In this document: positions 45,987 to 55,056 of the stretch, piece after piece | How the letters are laid out: the number at the start of each line of letters is the position of its first letter | Position numbering within the stretch: position 1 is the first letter of the stretch | Assembly (NCBI GenBank): GCA_031273925.1 | Contig: JAISQW010000004.1 | Location: 26,158-90,157, forward strand | From: Endomicrobium sp. | Lineage (GTDB): Bacteria; Elusimicrobiota; Endomicrobiia; Endomicrobiales; Endomicrobiaceae | Length of the DNA stretch: 64,000 nt | Reading direction: 5' to 3' | Position numbers and translations under genes: made by a program | The notes under the pieces: model-generated | Told to the model about the DNA's origin: nothing | Databases searched by the model: none | What the model saw: the letters and a program-made list of their open reading frames with translations, nothing else

Positions 45987-47846
45987 ATGGCTAAGATTAT
46001 TGGTATAGATTTAGGTACATCTAATTCTGCAGCCGCTGTTATGGAAGGTGGAAAAACCACTCTTATTCCATCAGCTGAGGGAACGACTTTAGGAGGTAAA
46101 GCTTTTCCTTCATATGTTGCATTTACAAATGATGGACAACTTTTGGTAGGTGAACCTGCTAGAAGACAAGCAGTGACAAATCCAAATGGTACAATAAGTG
46201 CTTTTAAAAGAAAAATGGGTACCGATTATAAGTATAAAATCAATGAGAAAAGTTTTACTCCACAACAACTTTCTGGGTTCATTCTTCAAAAAATTAAAAA
46301 AGATGCAGAAGAATATTTAGGTGAAGTAATAACAAAGGCCGTTATTACAGTACCAGCATATTTTAACGACAATCAGAGACAAGCTACAAAAGATGCTGGG
46401 TCAATTGCAGGACTTGAAGTTGTAAGACTTGTTAATGAGCCAACAGCAGCTTCATTAGCCTATGGTATAGATAAAGTTGGCAAAGAACAGAAAATTCTTG
46501 TTTTTGATTTAGGCGGTGGTACGCTCGATGTAACGATTATGGAAATGGGTATCGAGGGAACATTTGAAGTTCTTTCAACATCAGGTGATACACAACTCGG
46601 TGGTACTGACATGGATAATGCTTTAATTGATTTTATCGCTGAAGAATTTAAAAAAACTAATGGTATAGATTTGCGAAATGATAAAATGGCTGTACAACGT
46701 TTAAAGGAAGCTGCTGAAAAAGCAAAAATTGAATTATCTAATATATTAGAAACAGATATTAATCTTCCTTTTATCACAGCTGATGCATCTGGCCCAAAAC
46801 ATTTAACAATGAAATTTACAAGAGCGACTCTTGAAAATTTGGTAAGATCAATCGTGACTAAATGTAAAGCATCAATAGATCAAGCTATGATGGATGCAAA
46901 ATTGACAAGTGATATGATTACTAAAATAATTTTAGTAGGTGGACCTACTAGGATGCCTATTGTTCAAAAGTTTGTAGAAGATCATATAGGTAAAAAAGTA
47001 GAACGGGGAATAGATCCTATGGAGTGTGTATGTTTTGGTGCTGCGGTTCAGGCAGCTGTATTAACAGGAGATGTTAAAGATATTCTTCTTCTAGATGTTA
47101 CACCACTTACTTTAGGACTTGAAACAATGGGTGGAGTAAGAACTGCTTTAATAGATAGAAATACTACAATTCCAGCTAAACGGTCACAGATATTTTCAAC
47201 AGCTGCAGATAATCAGCCTGGAGTTGAAATCAACGTTTTACAAGGTGAAAGACCTATGGCAAAAGATAATTTGTCACTTGGTAGATTTATGCTTGACGGT
47301 ATACCACCAGCACCTAGAGGTGTTCCTCAAATTGAAGTTACTTTCGATATAGATGCAAATGGTATTTTACATGTTTCTGCAAAGGATAAAGGTACAGGAA
47401 AAGAACAATCTATAAAAATATCTTCTTCTACAAAATTATCAAAAGAAGAAATAAACAAGTATGTAAAAGAAGCAGAACAATATGCTTCAGAAGATATAAA
47501 ACACAAAGAAGAAATAGAGATTAGAAATGAGGCTGATAATCTTGTTTATTCAGTTGAAAAAAGTTTAAAGGAACATGGGGACAAAATTTCTTCAGAAGAA
47601 AGACTTGCAATAGAACAAACTTTAACTGCATCAAAAGAGGCTTTAAAAAATAATGATATCCAAACAATAAAATCCACAAAAGAAGCACTAGCAAAGGCTT
47701 CCTATAAACTTGCAGAGACAATTTATAAAGAAGCGTCTAAAACACAGAATAAAGAAACAATTCAACAGCAAAAAACTGGGGATGTGAAACAAAATACAAA
47801 TGATGACAAAGTTGTAGATGCAGAAATAATAGATGATAATAAATAA
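45987..47846 (+). CDS. dnaK: Chaperone DnaK (Hsp70)
   Basis: This 619-residue Hsp70 has [22 protein letters not shown], the phosphate loops [17 protein letters not shown] and [13 protein letters not shown]. The linker [11 protein letters not shown] follows, then the substrate-binding and lid domains. ATG 45987 is chosen because AAAGGAGG lies ten bases upstream and the protein then begins as in the family. An in-frame start at 45957 adds ten residues. The 177-base gap before it has no CIRCE copy that I can find; a TATAGT at 45928-45933 may be a -10 box. Confidence 0.98.
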   Translation: MAKIIGIDLGTSNSAAAVMEGGKTTLIPSAEGTTLGGKAFPSYVAFTNDGQLLVGEPARRQAVTNPNGTISAFKRKMGTDYKYKINEKSFTPQQLSGFILQKIKKDAEEYLGEVITKAVITVPAYFNDNQRQATKDAGSIAGLEVVRLVNEPTAASLAYGIDKVGKEQKILVFDLGGGTLDVTIMEMGIEGTFEVLSTSGDTQLGGTDMDNALIDFIAEEFKKTNGIDLRNDKMAVQRLKEAAEKAKIELSNILETDINLPFITADASGPKHLTMKFTRATLENLVRSIVTKCKASIDQAMMDAKLTSDMITKIILVGGPTRMPIVQKFVEDHIGKKVERGIDPMECVCFGAAVQAAVLTGDVKDILLLDVTPLTLGLETMGGVRTALIDRNTTIPAKRSQIFSTAADNQPGVEINVLQGERPMAKDNLSLGRFMLDGIPPAPRGVPQIEVTFDIDANGILHVSAKDKGTGKEQSIKISSSTKLSKEEINKYVKEAEQYASEDIKHKEEIEIRNEADNLVYSVEKSLKEHGDKISSEERLAIEQTLTASKEALKNNDIQTIKSTKEALAKASYKLAETIYKEASKTQNKETIQQQKTGDVKQNTNDDKVVDAEIIDDNK

Positions 47847-47957
47847 TATTAGCATCAGATTAGAATAGAAACTACAAAATATTGTTATTTTTATTGATTT
47901 GTGTAAAGTTTCTATATTATTATAATAAAAAAATGTTGAAAATTAAGGAATAAGAAA

Positions 47958-49100
47958 ATGAAACGTGATTATTATGCAGTGCTTGGAGTAGCAAAAGCAG
48001 CTACTCCAGATGATCTTAAATCAGCTTATAGAAAATTAGCTTTGAAATATCATCCTGATAAAAACCCTGGTAATAAAGATGCGGAAGAAAAATTTAAGGA
48101 AATAAATGAGGCTTATGGTGTATTGTCTGATCCAAAAAAAAAACAACAATATGATATTTTTGGACATGATGGAATAAATGCTGATCCTTTCGCTACTGGA
48201 CAAAATAAAAGTGGATATACTTATACAAGATATAGTAGTAGTTCTGATTTTTCAAATATGGGTGATATTTTTGGTGATATTTTTGGTGATATTTTTGGTA
48301 GTGGTAGTAAAACAACTTATTCACAAAAACGTGGTGAAGATTTGCGTTATGATTTAAATCTTACATATCTTGAGGCAATGAAAGGTACAGAAATACCTAT
48401 TTATGTATCAAAAAAAGAAAATTGTTCAATTTGTTTTGGAAATGGAAGTAAAGAAAAAAATGCAAAAAAACAATGCCCAAAATGTAAAGGATATGGGCAA
48501 GTAAAATATTCACAAGGTTTTTTTTCATTTAGTCAGGAATGTTCTCAATGTAGGGGAAGAGGTATTGTTATAAGTAATCCATGTTATGAATGTAAAGGTA
48601 CTGGAACAACAAGAAAAAATAAAACTATTAAAGTAAAAATTCCTGCAGGTGTCGATGAAGGAACTTCTTTAAAAATTTCAGGAGCAGGTAATGTTGGGGA
48701 TAATAATTCTACAGCTGGAGATTTATATGTTGTAATACATTTAGAAAAATCTAAAAATTTTAAAAGAGATGGTAATAACTTATATACAGAAATTTATATT
48801 TCTTTTACTCAAGCCGCAATGGGTATTGAGTACAATGTAGCAGTTATAGAAGGATATGTTAAAGTAAAAATTCCTGCAGGTACACAAACAGGAACAACTT
48901 TAAGAATTCGAGAAGAAGGGTTTCCTATACTTGGAAGGAAAAACAAAGGTGATCTTTATGTTAAAATAAACGTTTTAGTACCTAAACATATGAACGATGA
49001 ACAAAAACGTGCACTTTTTGAATATGCTAAATCTATGGGTGAAATTTCAAAAGATAGTAAGTATCAAAGTGATAATTTTTTTAAAAAGTTTTTTAAATAG
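47958..49100 (+). CDS. dnaJ: Chaperone DnaJ (Hsp40)
   Basis: This class A J-protein has 380 residues: J domain ([12 protein letters not shown]..., YHPDKNPG with HPD), a Gly/Phe region, four zinc motifs ([32 protein letters not shown]) and two C-terminal beta domains. The first zinc motif is separated from the second by a basic insert. The G/F region holds a tandem GDIF repeat encoded by three 12-base units. A possible promoter (TTGTGT-16-TATAAT, 47899-47926) lies upstream. An inverted repeat (47865-47873 with 47907-47915) flanks it. Confidence 0.97.
   Translation: MKRDYYAVLGVAKAATPDDLKSAYRKLALKYHPDKNPGNKDAEEKFKEINEAYGVLSDPKKKQQYDIFGHDGINADPFATGQNKSGYTYTRYSSSSDFSNMGDIFGDIFGDIFGSGSKTTYSQKRGEDLRYDLNLTYLEAMKGTEIPIYVSKKENCSICFGNGSKEKNAKKQCPKCKGYGQVKYSQGFFSFSQECSQCRGRGIVISNPCYECKGTGTTRKNKTIKVKIPAGVDEGTSLKISGAGNVGDNNSTAGDLYVVIHLEKSKNFKRDGNNLYTEIYISFTQAAMGIEYNVAVIEGYVKVKIPAGTQTGTTLRIREEGFPILGRKNKGDLYVKINVLVPKHMNDEQKRALFEYAKSMGEISKDSKYQSDNFFKKFFK
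48261..48299 (+). repeat. 12-bp tandem repeat inside dnaJ
   Basis: Three near-identical copies of GGTGATATTTTT encode [13 protein letters not shown] in the Gly/Phe region of DnaJ. The repeat is in frame, so copy-number changes would add or remove four residues without breaking the gene. Confidence 0.85.
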
Positions 49101-49145
49101 TAAATGCTTCCATAATTCAAATTTTGTTTATATTATAAGCATATA

Positions 49146-49173
49146 TTGAGATTTATTGCTTATTTTGTATAAT
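49146..49173 (+). promoter_or_regulatory. Promoter of rpsF-ssb-rpsR-rplI
   Basis: TTGAGA (49146-49151), a 16-base spacer and TATAAT (49168-49173) precede rpsF by about 60 bases. Confidence 0.6.
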
Positions 49174-49232
49174 GTGTTTGTGAGTGAATGTTAATAATGT
49201 TGTTTGTATATTTTTTATAAGGAGTTTGATAT

Positions 49233-49622
49233 ATGAATTACGAAAGTACTTTTATAATTTCTTCTGAATTGAAAATAAATGAGATAGAAGAATTTATATT
49301 AAAAGTAAGAAAAGTTATTGAGAATTCTTATGGATCAGTAAAAATTATAAAACAACTTGGAACAAAAAAACTTGCCTATTCAATAAATAAATCTTGTCAC
49401 TATGGTAATTACATATATATGGAATTTCTTGGTAATGCTGAAACTATAGTTGCATTGAAAAATTTTTTTAAGTTTAATGATTTAGTTATAAGATTTTTAA
49501 TCATTAAAAAAATAATAATCAAAGAAAATCAAATAAAAAAAAATAAAGAATTGATATCATCATTAGATAAAGGAGATATAACGAAAAATGAACCAATATC
49601 AACAAAGTCTTCGATTACCTGA
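49233..49622 (+). CDS. rpsF: 30S ribosomal protein S6
   Basis: S6 is the partner of S18 on the small subunit. The 129-residue protein begins MNYESTFIISSEL and has VKIIKQLGTKKLAYSINKSCHYGNYIYMEF and NDLVIRFLIIK, as in S6, plus a lysine-rich tail of about 30 residues. An AAGGAG site precedes the ATG. It overlaps ssb by 35 bases, which implies coupled translation. Confidence 0.95.
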   Translation: MNYESTFIISSELKINEIEEFILKVRKVIENSYGSVKIIKQLGTKKLAYSINKSCHYGNYIYMEFLGNAETIVALKNFFKFNDLVIRFLIIKKIIIKENQIKKNKELISSLDKGDITKNEPISTKSSIT

Positions 49623-50052
49623 GCAAAATAGTGTGGTTGTTGTCGGTAGACTTACAAAAGATCCCGAGTTAAGACGTACAAGCACTGGAAAAGCGGTTTG
49701 TTCGTTTGATATAGCTATTAGTAGAAGGATAAAAGATTTGATTACTGGTGAGTGGAAAGACACTCCTCCAACATTTGTTCCTATTGTTGTTTGGGGAGAT
49801 CAAGCAGAAAGATGTGGCGAACGTTTAAATAAAGGATTTCCTGTATATATAGAAGGCAAACTTCATACGAATAAGTGGGATGGTGTAGACGGTATCAAAA
49901 AAAGTCGTCTTGAGGTTGTTGCTTCAAAAATACAATTTCTTTTAACTATTAAACAGCCTACGAATAATATAAATACAGTTGATATAAATACTAGTAATGT
50001 AGACATAAAGGAATCTTTAGATGAAACAAATACAGAAGATATTCCGTTTTAG
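49588..50052 (+). CDS. ssb: Single-stranded DNA-binding protein
   Basis: This 154-residue protein has an OB fold: NSVVVVGRLTKDPELRRTSTGKAVCSFDIAI, FVPIVVWGDQAERCGERLNKG and VYIEGKLHTNKW. It ends with the acidic tip TEDIPF that binds partner proteins. The rpsF-ssb-rpsR arrangement is the classical Gram-positive and widespread order. The start overlaps rpsF, with AAGGAG about 14 bases upstream. Confidence 0.96.
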   Translation: MNQYQQSLRLPEQNSVVVVGRLTKDPELRRTSTGKAVCSFDIAISRRIKDLITGEWKDTPPTFVPIVVWGDQAERCGERLNKGFPVYIEGKLHTNKWDGVDGIKKSRLEVVASKIQFLLTIKQPTNNINTVDINTSNVDIKESLDETNTEDIPF

Positions 50053-50066
50053 GAGATCAATAATAA

Positions 50067-50369
50067 ATGTACATAAAAAAATCATCAAAATATTCAAAAT
50101 TTAAAAATTTTTCAAATGATGGACAGGGTACAAAGACAGGTATAAGATTTAAAAAGGGTATTATTAAACGAAGAAAAATTTGTCTTTTTTGTGCTGAAAA
50201 AAGCGAAATAGATTATAAGAGCGTAGGTTTGCTTCGTACATTTTTAACTGAACAAGGCAAAATATTATCTGGTCGTATTACTGGTACATGTGCAAAACAT
50301 CAAAGAAAACTTAGCGAAGCCATTAAAAGGGCTAGAATTCTAGCATATTTGCCATTTATAATAAATTAG
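50067..50369 (+). CDS. rpsR: 30S ribosomal protein S18
   Basis: This 100-residue protein has the S18 core [63 protein letters not shown] in separate conserved blocks (RxxYxx/LRxFxxxxGKIxxxRxTG; KxQRxLxxAIKRAR). The basic N-terminal extension of about 30 residues is longer than usual. The cysteines (CLFC ... C.KH) resemble the zinc-binding C+ form of S18. Confidence 0.96.
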   Translation: MYIKKSSKYSKFKNFSNDGQGTKTGIRFKKGIIKRRKICLFCAEKSEIDYKSVGLLRTFLTEQGKILSGRITGTCAKHQRKLSEAIKRARILAYLPFIIN

Positions 50370-50442
50370 TTAATATTATTATTTTAGGTTACTTTATTAG
50401 ATTATGTTTAAAAAGTAATCTATTTTTATTTTGGAGAAACAA

Positions 50443-50889
50443 ATGAAAGTTATATTAAAATCTACAATCGTTAATGTTGGACATAAGGGTGAAATTAAAG
50501 ATATTTCTGCAGGATTTGCAAGGAATTATCTTCTCCCAAAAAATCTTGTTATTGAAGCTACTCTTGATAACATTAAAAAAATGCAAAAAAGGCAAATAAT
50601 ATTTAAAAATCAAAAAGAAAAAAATATTGCTAAGGCAAAAGAAATAGCTTCTAAAATTAGAGATATAAAGTTCATGACTAAACTTAAAGTTGGCAAAAAT
50701 GGTAAAACGTTTGGATCAATAACAGCGACAGATCTTTCAGAGCTTTTTAAAAGTAATGGATTTAATATAAATAAACGCAATATTTTACTTTATAAGAATA
50801 TAAAAGAAATAGGAAAATATGAAATAAATATAAAACTTCATTCTGAAGTTACAGTAAAAGTTTGTGTTTTTGTTACAAATGATAAATAA
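50443..50889 (+). CDS. rplI: 50S ribosomal protein L9
   Basis: This 148-residue protein starts MKVILKSTIVNVGHKGEIKDISAGFARNYLLPKNLVIEAT, the L9 N-terminal domain with its conserved glycine and asparagine loop. It has the long connecting helix and a C-terminal domain (GKNGKTFGSITATDLSELFK). ATG 50443 is chosen because GGAG lies six bases upstream. A TTG at 50431 adds four residues. Confidence 0.96.
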   Translation: MKVILKSTIVNVGHKGEIKDISAGFARNYLLPKNLVIEATLDNIKKMQKRQIIFKNQKEKNIAKAKEIASKIRDIKFMTKLKVGKNGKTFGSITATDLSELFKSNGFNINKRNILLYKNIKEIGKYEINIKLHSEVTVKVCVFVTNDK

Positions 50890-50953
50890 TTTTTTTATTT
50901 TTTGTTATTATTATAAAATAAGAGTATGAATAAAAAAAATAGTTGGGTCATAA

Positions 50954-52330
50954 ATGATAAATTTAATAGGTAAAGTTCCACCTCAAGCTATAGATGTTGA
51001 AATGGCAGTTTTAGGTGCTATGCTTATAGAAAAAGAAGCTATTTTAAAAGTTGTAGATATAATAAATGAAAATGATTTTTATAAAGAAATTCATGTTCAG
51101 ATTTTCTTAGCTATTCAAACTTTATATGTTGAAAATCAACCAGTAGATTTATTTACAGTTTCTGAAGTTCTTAAAAAAAAAGGCAAGTTTATAGAAATAG
51201 GGGGAACATCTTATCTTATTAATTTGATTGATTCTGTGAAAACAGCCGCAAATGTAGAACATTATGCTTTGATTGTACGTGACAAATCAACATCAAGACA
51301 ATTAATTAATGCATGTTCTAAAATAATCAGTGAAGCTTTTAGTGAAGAAAATTCTCCTGAAGAAATATTGGATAAATCACAATCAATTTTGTTTAGTATT
51401 TCACAATCAAGAAATAAATGTGGTTTTACAAATATTTCTAAACTTGTCATGCCTACACTTCAAAAATTAGAAAAATTACATTCTAATCCTAAAAATATTT
51501 CTGGTTTATCAACTGGATTTATTGATTTTGATACTAAAACTACAGGGTTACATGCTGCTGAACTTATAGTTTTAGCAGCTAGACCATCTATGGGTAAAAC
51601 AGCTTTAGCTTTGAATATTGCAGAACACGTAGCTATTATAGAGAAAAAATCGGTTGCAATTTTTTCTCTTGAGATGAAACAAGAAGCACTAATGTCGAGA
51701 TTTTTATCCTCTTTAGCAAAAGTTAATATTTGTAAATTAAGAAATGGACAATATAGTAGTTCAGATTGGCCAAAACTAACAAGCGCAGCAGAAAAGATTT
51801 CTGAAGCTCCAATTTTTATTGATGATGATTCCAATATAAATGTCTTAGAATTAAGAGTAAGAGCTAGGAAACTTGCAGTAGAACTTCAAACAACAGATAA
51901 ACCATTATCTTTGCTAATAATAGATTATATTCAGTTTATACGTGGATTCGAATCAAAAATCAAATTTGAATCTAGACAACAAGAGGTATCTGATATTTCA
52001 AGAGCACTTAAATCTTTAGCTAAAGATTTAGATATTCCAATTATAGTATTATCACAATTATCAAGAAAAACAGAAGAAAGGAGTAGAAAAGATAATAAAC
52101 CTCAACTTTCTGATTTAAGAGATTCAGGTGCAATTGAACAAGATGCTGATATAGTTGTTATGCTTTATAGAGAAGGATATTATAATAGAGAAGATCATGA
52201 TATACAGAAAAAAGCAACACTTATAATAGGAAAACAAAGAAACGGACCTATTGGTGAAATAAATTTAGTTTTTGAGGGAGAATACGCTAAGTTTTACGAT
52301 GAATCAAAAATACAAGATGATTACCAATGA
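50954..52330 (+). CDS. dnaB: Replicative DNA helicase
   Basis: DnaB is the hexameric 5'-3' fork helicase. The 458-residue protein has the N-terminal helical domain (PPQAIDVEMAVLGAMLIEKEA), the linker, and the RecA-like core. Walker A is ARPSMGKTALALNIA, Walker B is LLIIDYIQFI, and the later motifs are VLSQLSRKTEER and LRDSGAIEQDADIVVMLYREGYY. It follows rplI by 64 bases, the usual rplI-dnaB order. Its 3' end overlaps the start of alr. Confidence 0.97.
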   Translation: MINLIGKVPPQAIDVEMAVLGAMLIEKEAILKVVDIINENDFYKEIHVQIFLAIQTLYVENQPVDLFTVSEVLKKKGKFIEIGGTSYLINLIDSVKTAANVEHYALIVRDKSTSRQLINACSKIISEAFSEENSPEEILDKSQSILFSISQSRNKCGFTNISKLVMPTLQKLEKLHSNPKNISGLSTGFIDFDTKTTGLHAAELIVLAARPSMGKTALALNIAEHVAIIEKKSVAIFSLEMKQEALMSRFLSSLAKVNICKLRNGQYSSSDWPKLTSAAEKISEAPIFIDDDSNINVLELRVRARKLAVELQTTDKPLSLLIIDYIQFIRGFESKIKFESRQQEVSDISRALKSLAKDLDIPIIVLSQLSRKTEERSRKDNKPQLSDLRDSGAIEQDADIVVMLYREGYYNREDHDIQKKATLIIGKQRNGPIGEINLVFEGEYAKFYDESKIQDDYQ

Positions 52331-53492
52331 AAAAGATTTTACTTCAACTTCGATAATAAAAGATACTAGATTACAAATTTTTTTTAGACAAACATGGATC
52401 GAAATTGATAAAAGTGATTTGCATTTTAATTTAAAAGAAATTAAAAGAAATATTGCAAAAAATACAAAAATAATGGCTGTTGTCGAAAATAATGCTTACG
52501 GTCATGGTGGAGTTTTAATTGCTAATGAAGCACAAAAATCTGGAATATCTTGGTTTGCAGTTTCTTCTCTTGAAGAGGGTATACATTTTAGAGACTCTGG
52601 TATAAAAAGTAATATTTTAATTTTAAATAATATTTATCCTACTACAAATTTACAAGTGGCAATAGTTCATTCTTTAATACCAACTCTTTCAACAATATCA
52701 GAGCTTGTGGTATTAGAAAATTTAGCATTAAAATTAAATAAAAGAATCAATTTTCATCTAAAAATAGATACCGGCATGGGCAGAATTGGTGTTCGATCTG
52801 AAATGGCTTATTCTTTATTGCAAAAAATTGCTAAAGCACGTAAGATAAATATGTCAGGTATTTATACTCATTATAGTGTTTCAGAAATTGATTCTGATTT
52901 TACTAAAACACAATTAGAGATTTTTGCAAATATTGTTAAATTTGCACGTATAAATTTAGGATTGAAATTTCTTGCGCATTCTGCAAATTCAGCTGTATTA
53001 TTTAGAAATAAACACACACATTTTGATATGGTACGTCCAGGATTAAGTCTTTACGGACTTAATCCTTTAAAACAAATAAACAAATTATTGAAGTTAAAAC
53101 CAATTCTCTCTTGGAAAACAAAAATAATTTTTTTAAAAAAAGTTGCATCAGGTTTTTGTGTAAGTTATGGAAGGACATTCGTTACAAATAGAGCTTCTGT
53201 TATAGCAACTATTCCAGTAGGTTATGGTGATGGTTATAACAGATTATTGTCTAATAAAGGTGATGTTTTAGTTGGTGGAATACGATGTCCAATTGCTGGA
53301 AAAATTACTATGAATATGACAATGATAGACGTAACTGCTGTAAAAGGAGTTTCTTTAGGTAGTGAAGTTGTTTTAATAGGTAAACAAGGTAAAGAACAAA
53401 TAAGAGTTGATGAACTTGCAAAAATTCAGGGTACTATAAATTATGAAGTGACTTGTATTATATCATCATGTATACCAAGAATTATAGTTTAA
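52317..53492 (+). CDS. alr: Alanine racemase homologue lacking the PLP-binding lysine
   Basis: The fold and most motifs are those of the PLP enzyme that makes D-alanine for peptidoglycan: HLKIDTGMGRIGVR, GIYTHYS, HSANSA, DMVRPGLSLYG, VSYGRTF with the catalytic tyrosine, and IATIPVGYGDGY. At the family position VVKANAYGHG the sequence reads VVENNAYGHG. Codon 57 is GAA (52485-52487), replacing the Schiff-base lysine. The downstream CMDQ motif is also changed to TMNM. The frame is otherwise intact at 391 residues. It may be inactive, repurposed or at the start of decay; a single A-to-G sequencing error is another possibility. The start is uncertain (52272, 52299 or 52317), all overlapping dnaB. 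Confidence 0.88.
   Translation: MITNEKDFTSTSIIKDTRLQIFFRQTWIEIDKSDLHFNLKEIKRNIAKNTKIMAVVENNAYGHGGVLIANEAQKSGISWFAVSSLEEGIHFRDSGIKSNILILNNIYPTTNLQVAIVHSLIPTLSTISELVVLENLALKLNKRINFHLKIDTGMGRIGVRSEMAYSLLQKIAKARKINMSGIYTHYSVSEIDSDFTKTQLEIFANIVKFARINLGLKFLAHSANSAVLFRNKHTHFDMVRPGLSLYGLNPLKQINKLLKLKPILSWKTKIIFLKKVASGFCVSYGRTFVTNRASVIATIPVGYGDGYNRLLSNKGDVLVGGIRCPIAGKITMNMTMIDVTAVKGVSLGSEVVLIGKQGKEQIRVDELAKIQGTINYEVTCIISSCIPRIIV
53040..53065 (+). repeat. 10-bp inverted repeat within alr
   Basis: GGATTAAGTC (53040-53049) and GACTTAATCC (53056-53065) are perfect complements around a six-base loop. It encodes the conserved PGLSLYGLNP segment, so protein constraint explains part of it. The stem is strong for this A+T-rich genome. 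Confidence 0.7.
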
Positions 53493-53501
53493 ACAGAAAA
53501 A

Positions 53502-54260
53502 ATGTTAAAAAAGATATTTAAATGTATATGTGAAATTGTTATAATGACTAAAGCGGTAATTATATATATATTGAAATGTGAAGTATTTTTAGAAGATGTA
53601 CTTGTTCAAATGATTGCAGTTGGATGGAAATCAGTACTAATAGTATTTTTGTCATCTTTTTTTATAGGGATGGTTTTGGCGCTTCAGATAGGTTATGCAA
53701 GTATAAATTTTTTTAGTGAACCCGTTTTTGTTGCTACGACATTGGGATTTTCTTTAGTTATGGAATTGTCTCCTGTACTTACAGCTATAATTATAACTGC
53801 TAAAGTAGGAGCTACAATTACTGCAGAACTTGGTGCAATGAAGATTACTGAACAACTTGATGCTTTATACACGTTAGGCACAAATCCTATAAAATATCTT
53901 GCTGTTTCAAGATTTTTGGCGTGCTTTTTTATGTTACCAATACTTACAGTTTTTTCAAATGTATTTGGTATTTGTGGAGGCATGATTCTAAGCAAAAGTA
54001 TGTGGAAAATTACAATTAGTACATATTTTTCAGAAATTTTATCTTCCATTACTGTAAAAACTTTTTTTCATGGTTTTATAAAATCTTTTTTCTTTGCATT
54101 GATTGTTGTAATAATTTCATGCTATAAGGGATTTAATGCTGGAAATAATACAAAAGAAGTTGGAAAATCTACTACGAATTCTGTTACGTATTCAATGATT
54201 ACTATTTTTATTTTTGATTACTTTTTAACATCACTTTTGGTAACATTAAAAATAAAGTAA
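53502..54260 (+). CDS. mlaE: Phospholipid-trafficking ABC permease MlaE
   Basis: The 252-residue membrane protein has five to six hydrophobic helices and the MlaE/YrbE pattern: SVLIVFLSSFFIGMVLALQIGY, LVMELSPVLTAIIITAKVGATITAELGAMKITEQLDAL and the later GFNAGNNTKEVGKSTTNSV. It is the permease of the Mla system that moves phospholipid between the membranes. It is followed by the ATPase mlaF and the MCE protein mlaD, so the module is compact. It begins nine bases after alr. Confidence 0.94.
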   Translation: MLKKIFKCICEIVIMTKAVIIYILKCEVFLEDVLVQMIAVGWKSVLIVFLSSFFIGMVLALQIGYASINFFSEPVFVATTLGFSLVMELSPVLTAIIITAKVGATITAELGAMKITEQLDALYTLGTNPIKYLAVSRFLACFFMLPILTVFSNVFGICGGMILSKSMWKITISTYFSEILSSITVKTFFHGFIKSFFFALIVVIISCYKGFNAGNNTKEVGKSTTNSVTYSMITIFIFDYFLTSLLVTLKIK

Positions 54261-54312
54261 TTTATTTTAAAAATATAATTATTTCATGTGAGTATCTTTT
54301 AGTATAAAAAAT

Positions 54313-55056
54313 ATGATAAAAGTTAAGAATGTTTATAAACGATTTGGAATTAAAAATGTTCTTTGTGGAATTAATTTTGATATTTCTAGTAAAGAAATTG
54401 TTGTTATTTTAGGGTCATCAGGTATTGGTAAAAGCGTTTTATTGAAAATTATAGTAGGACTTCTTAAACCTGATGCAGGAACAGTAGAAATCGATAATAT
54501 AAATATAACGAAATGTTCTACATTTGATTTACAAAGAATAAGGAGAAAGATAGGTTATGTATTTCAAGAAGCTGCACTTTTTGATTCACTTACTGTTTAT
54601 GAAAATATAGCCTTTGGATTAAAAATGTTTACCACATTTACAGAAGATGAAATAAAATTTAGAGTTATAGAATGTCTTAAAATAGTAAATTTAGAAGGTA
54701 TTGAACATTTAAAACCATATGAACTTTCTGGTGGAATGAAAAAACGTACTGCGTTGGCAAGAGCTATTGCATATAATCCTAATTATGTACTATGTGATGA
54801 ACCTACAATGGGACTTGATATTGTAATGATTCATAAAATAAATAAATTGATAATAGATTTAAAAAAAAAGGGTATAACTTCAATTGTTGTAACACATGAT
54901 ATAAAATCTGCATACGAAATTGCAGATAGAATATTGTTGCTTTATGATGGAAAAATAATTTTCAACGGTACACCTTTGGCAATTAAATATTATGAAAATG
55001 ATTATATAAAAAAGTTAATTAAATATTCTCAGATTTATGAAAAATATGATAAGTGA
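54313..55056 (+). CDS. mlaF: Phospholipid-trafficking ABC ATPase MlaF
   Basis: This 247-residue ABC ATPase has Walker A GSSGIGKSVLLK, Q-loop YVFQEAALFDSLTVYENIAFGL, signature LSGGMKKRTALARA, Walker B CDEPTMGLD and the switch histidine VVTHDIKSAYEIADRI. The MKKR within the signature is typical of MlaF. It energises MlaE. The 3' end overlaps mlaD by 20 bases. Confidence 0.94.
   Translation: MIKVKNVYKRFGIKNVLCGINFDISSKEIVVILGSSGIGKSVLLKIIVGLLKPDAGTVEIDNINITKCSTFDLQRIRRKIGYVFQEAALFDSLTVYENIAFGLKMFTTFTEDEIKFRVIECLKIVNLEGIEHLKPYELSGGMKKRTALARAIAYNPNYVLCDEPTMGLDIVMIHKINKLIIDLKKKGITSIVVTHDIKSAYEIADRILLLYDGKIIFNGTPLAIKYYENDYIKKLIKYSQIYEKYDK

Noticed and set aside
47865..47915. 9-bp inverted repeat with a 33-base loop between dnaK and dnaJ, considered as a second heat-shock operator
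   Set aside because: The arms (ATAGAAACT/AGTTTCTAT) do not resemble CIRCE and the spacing is far too long. It may be a chance repeat around the dnaJ promoter.
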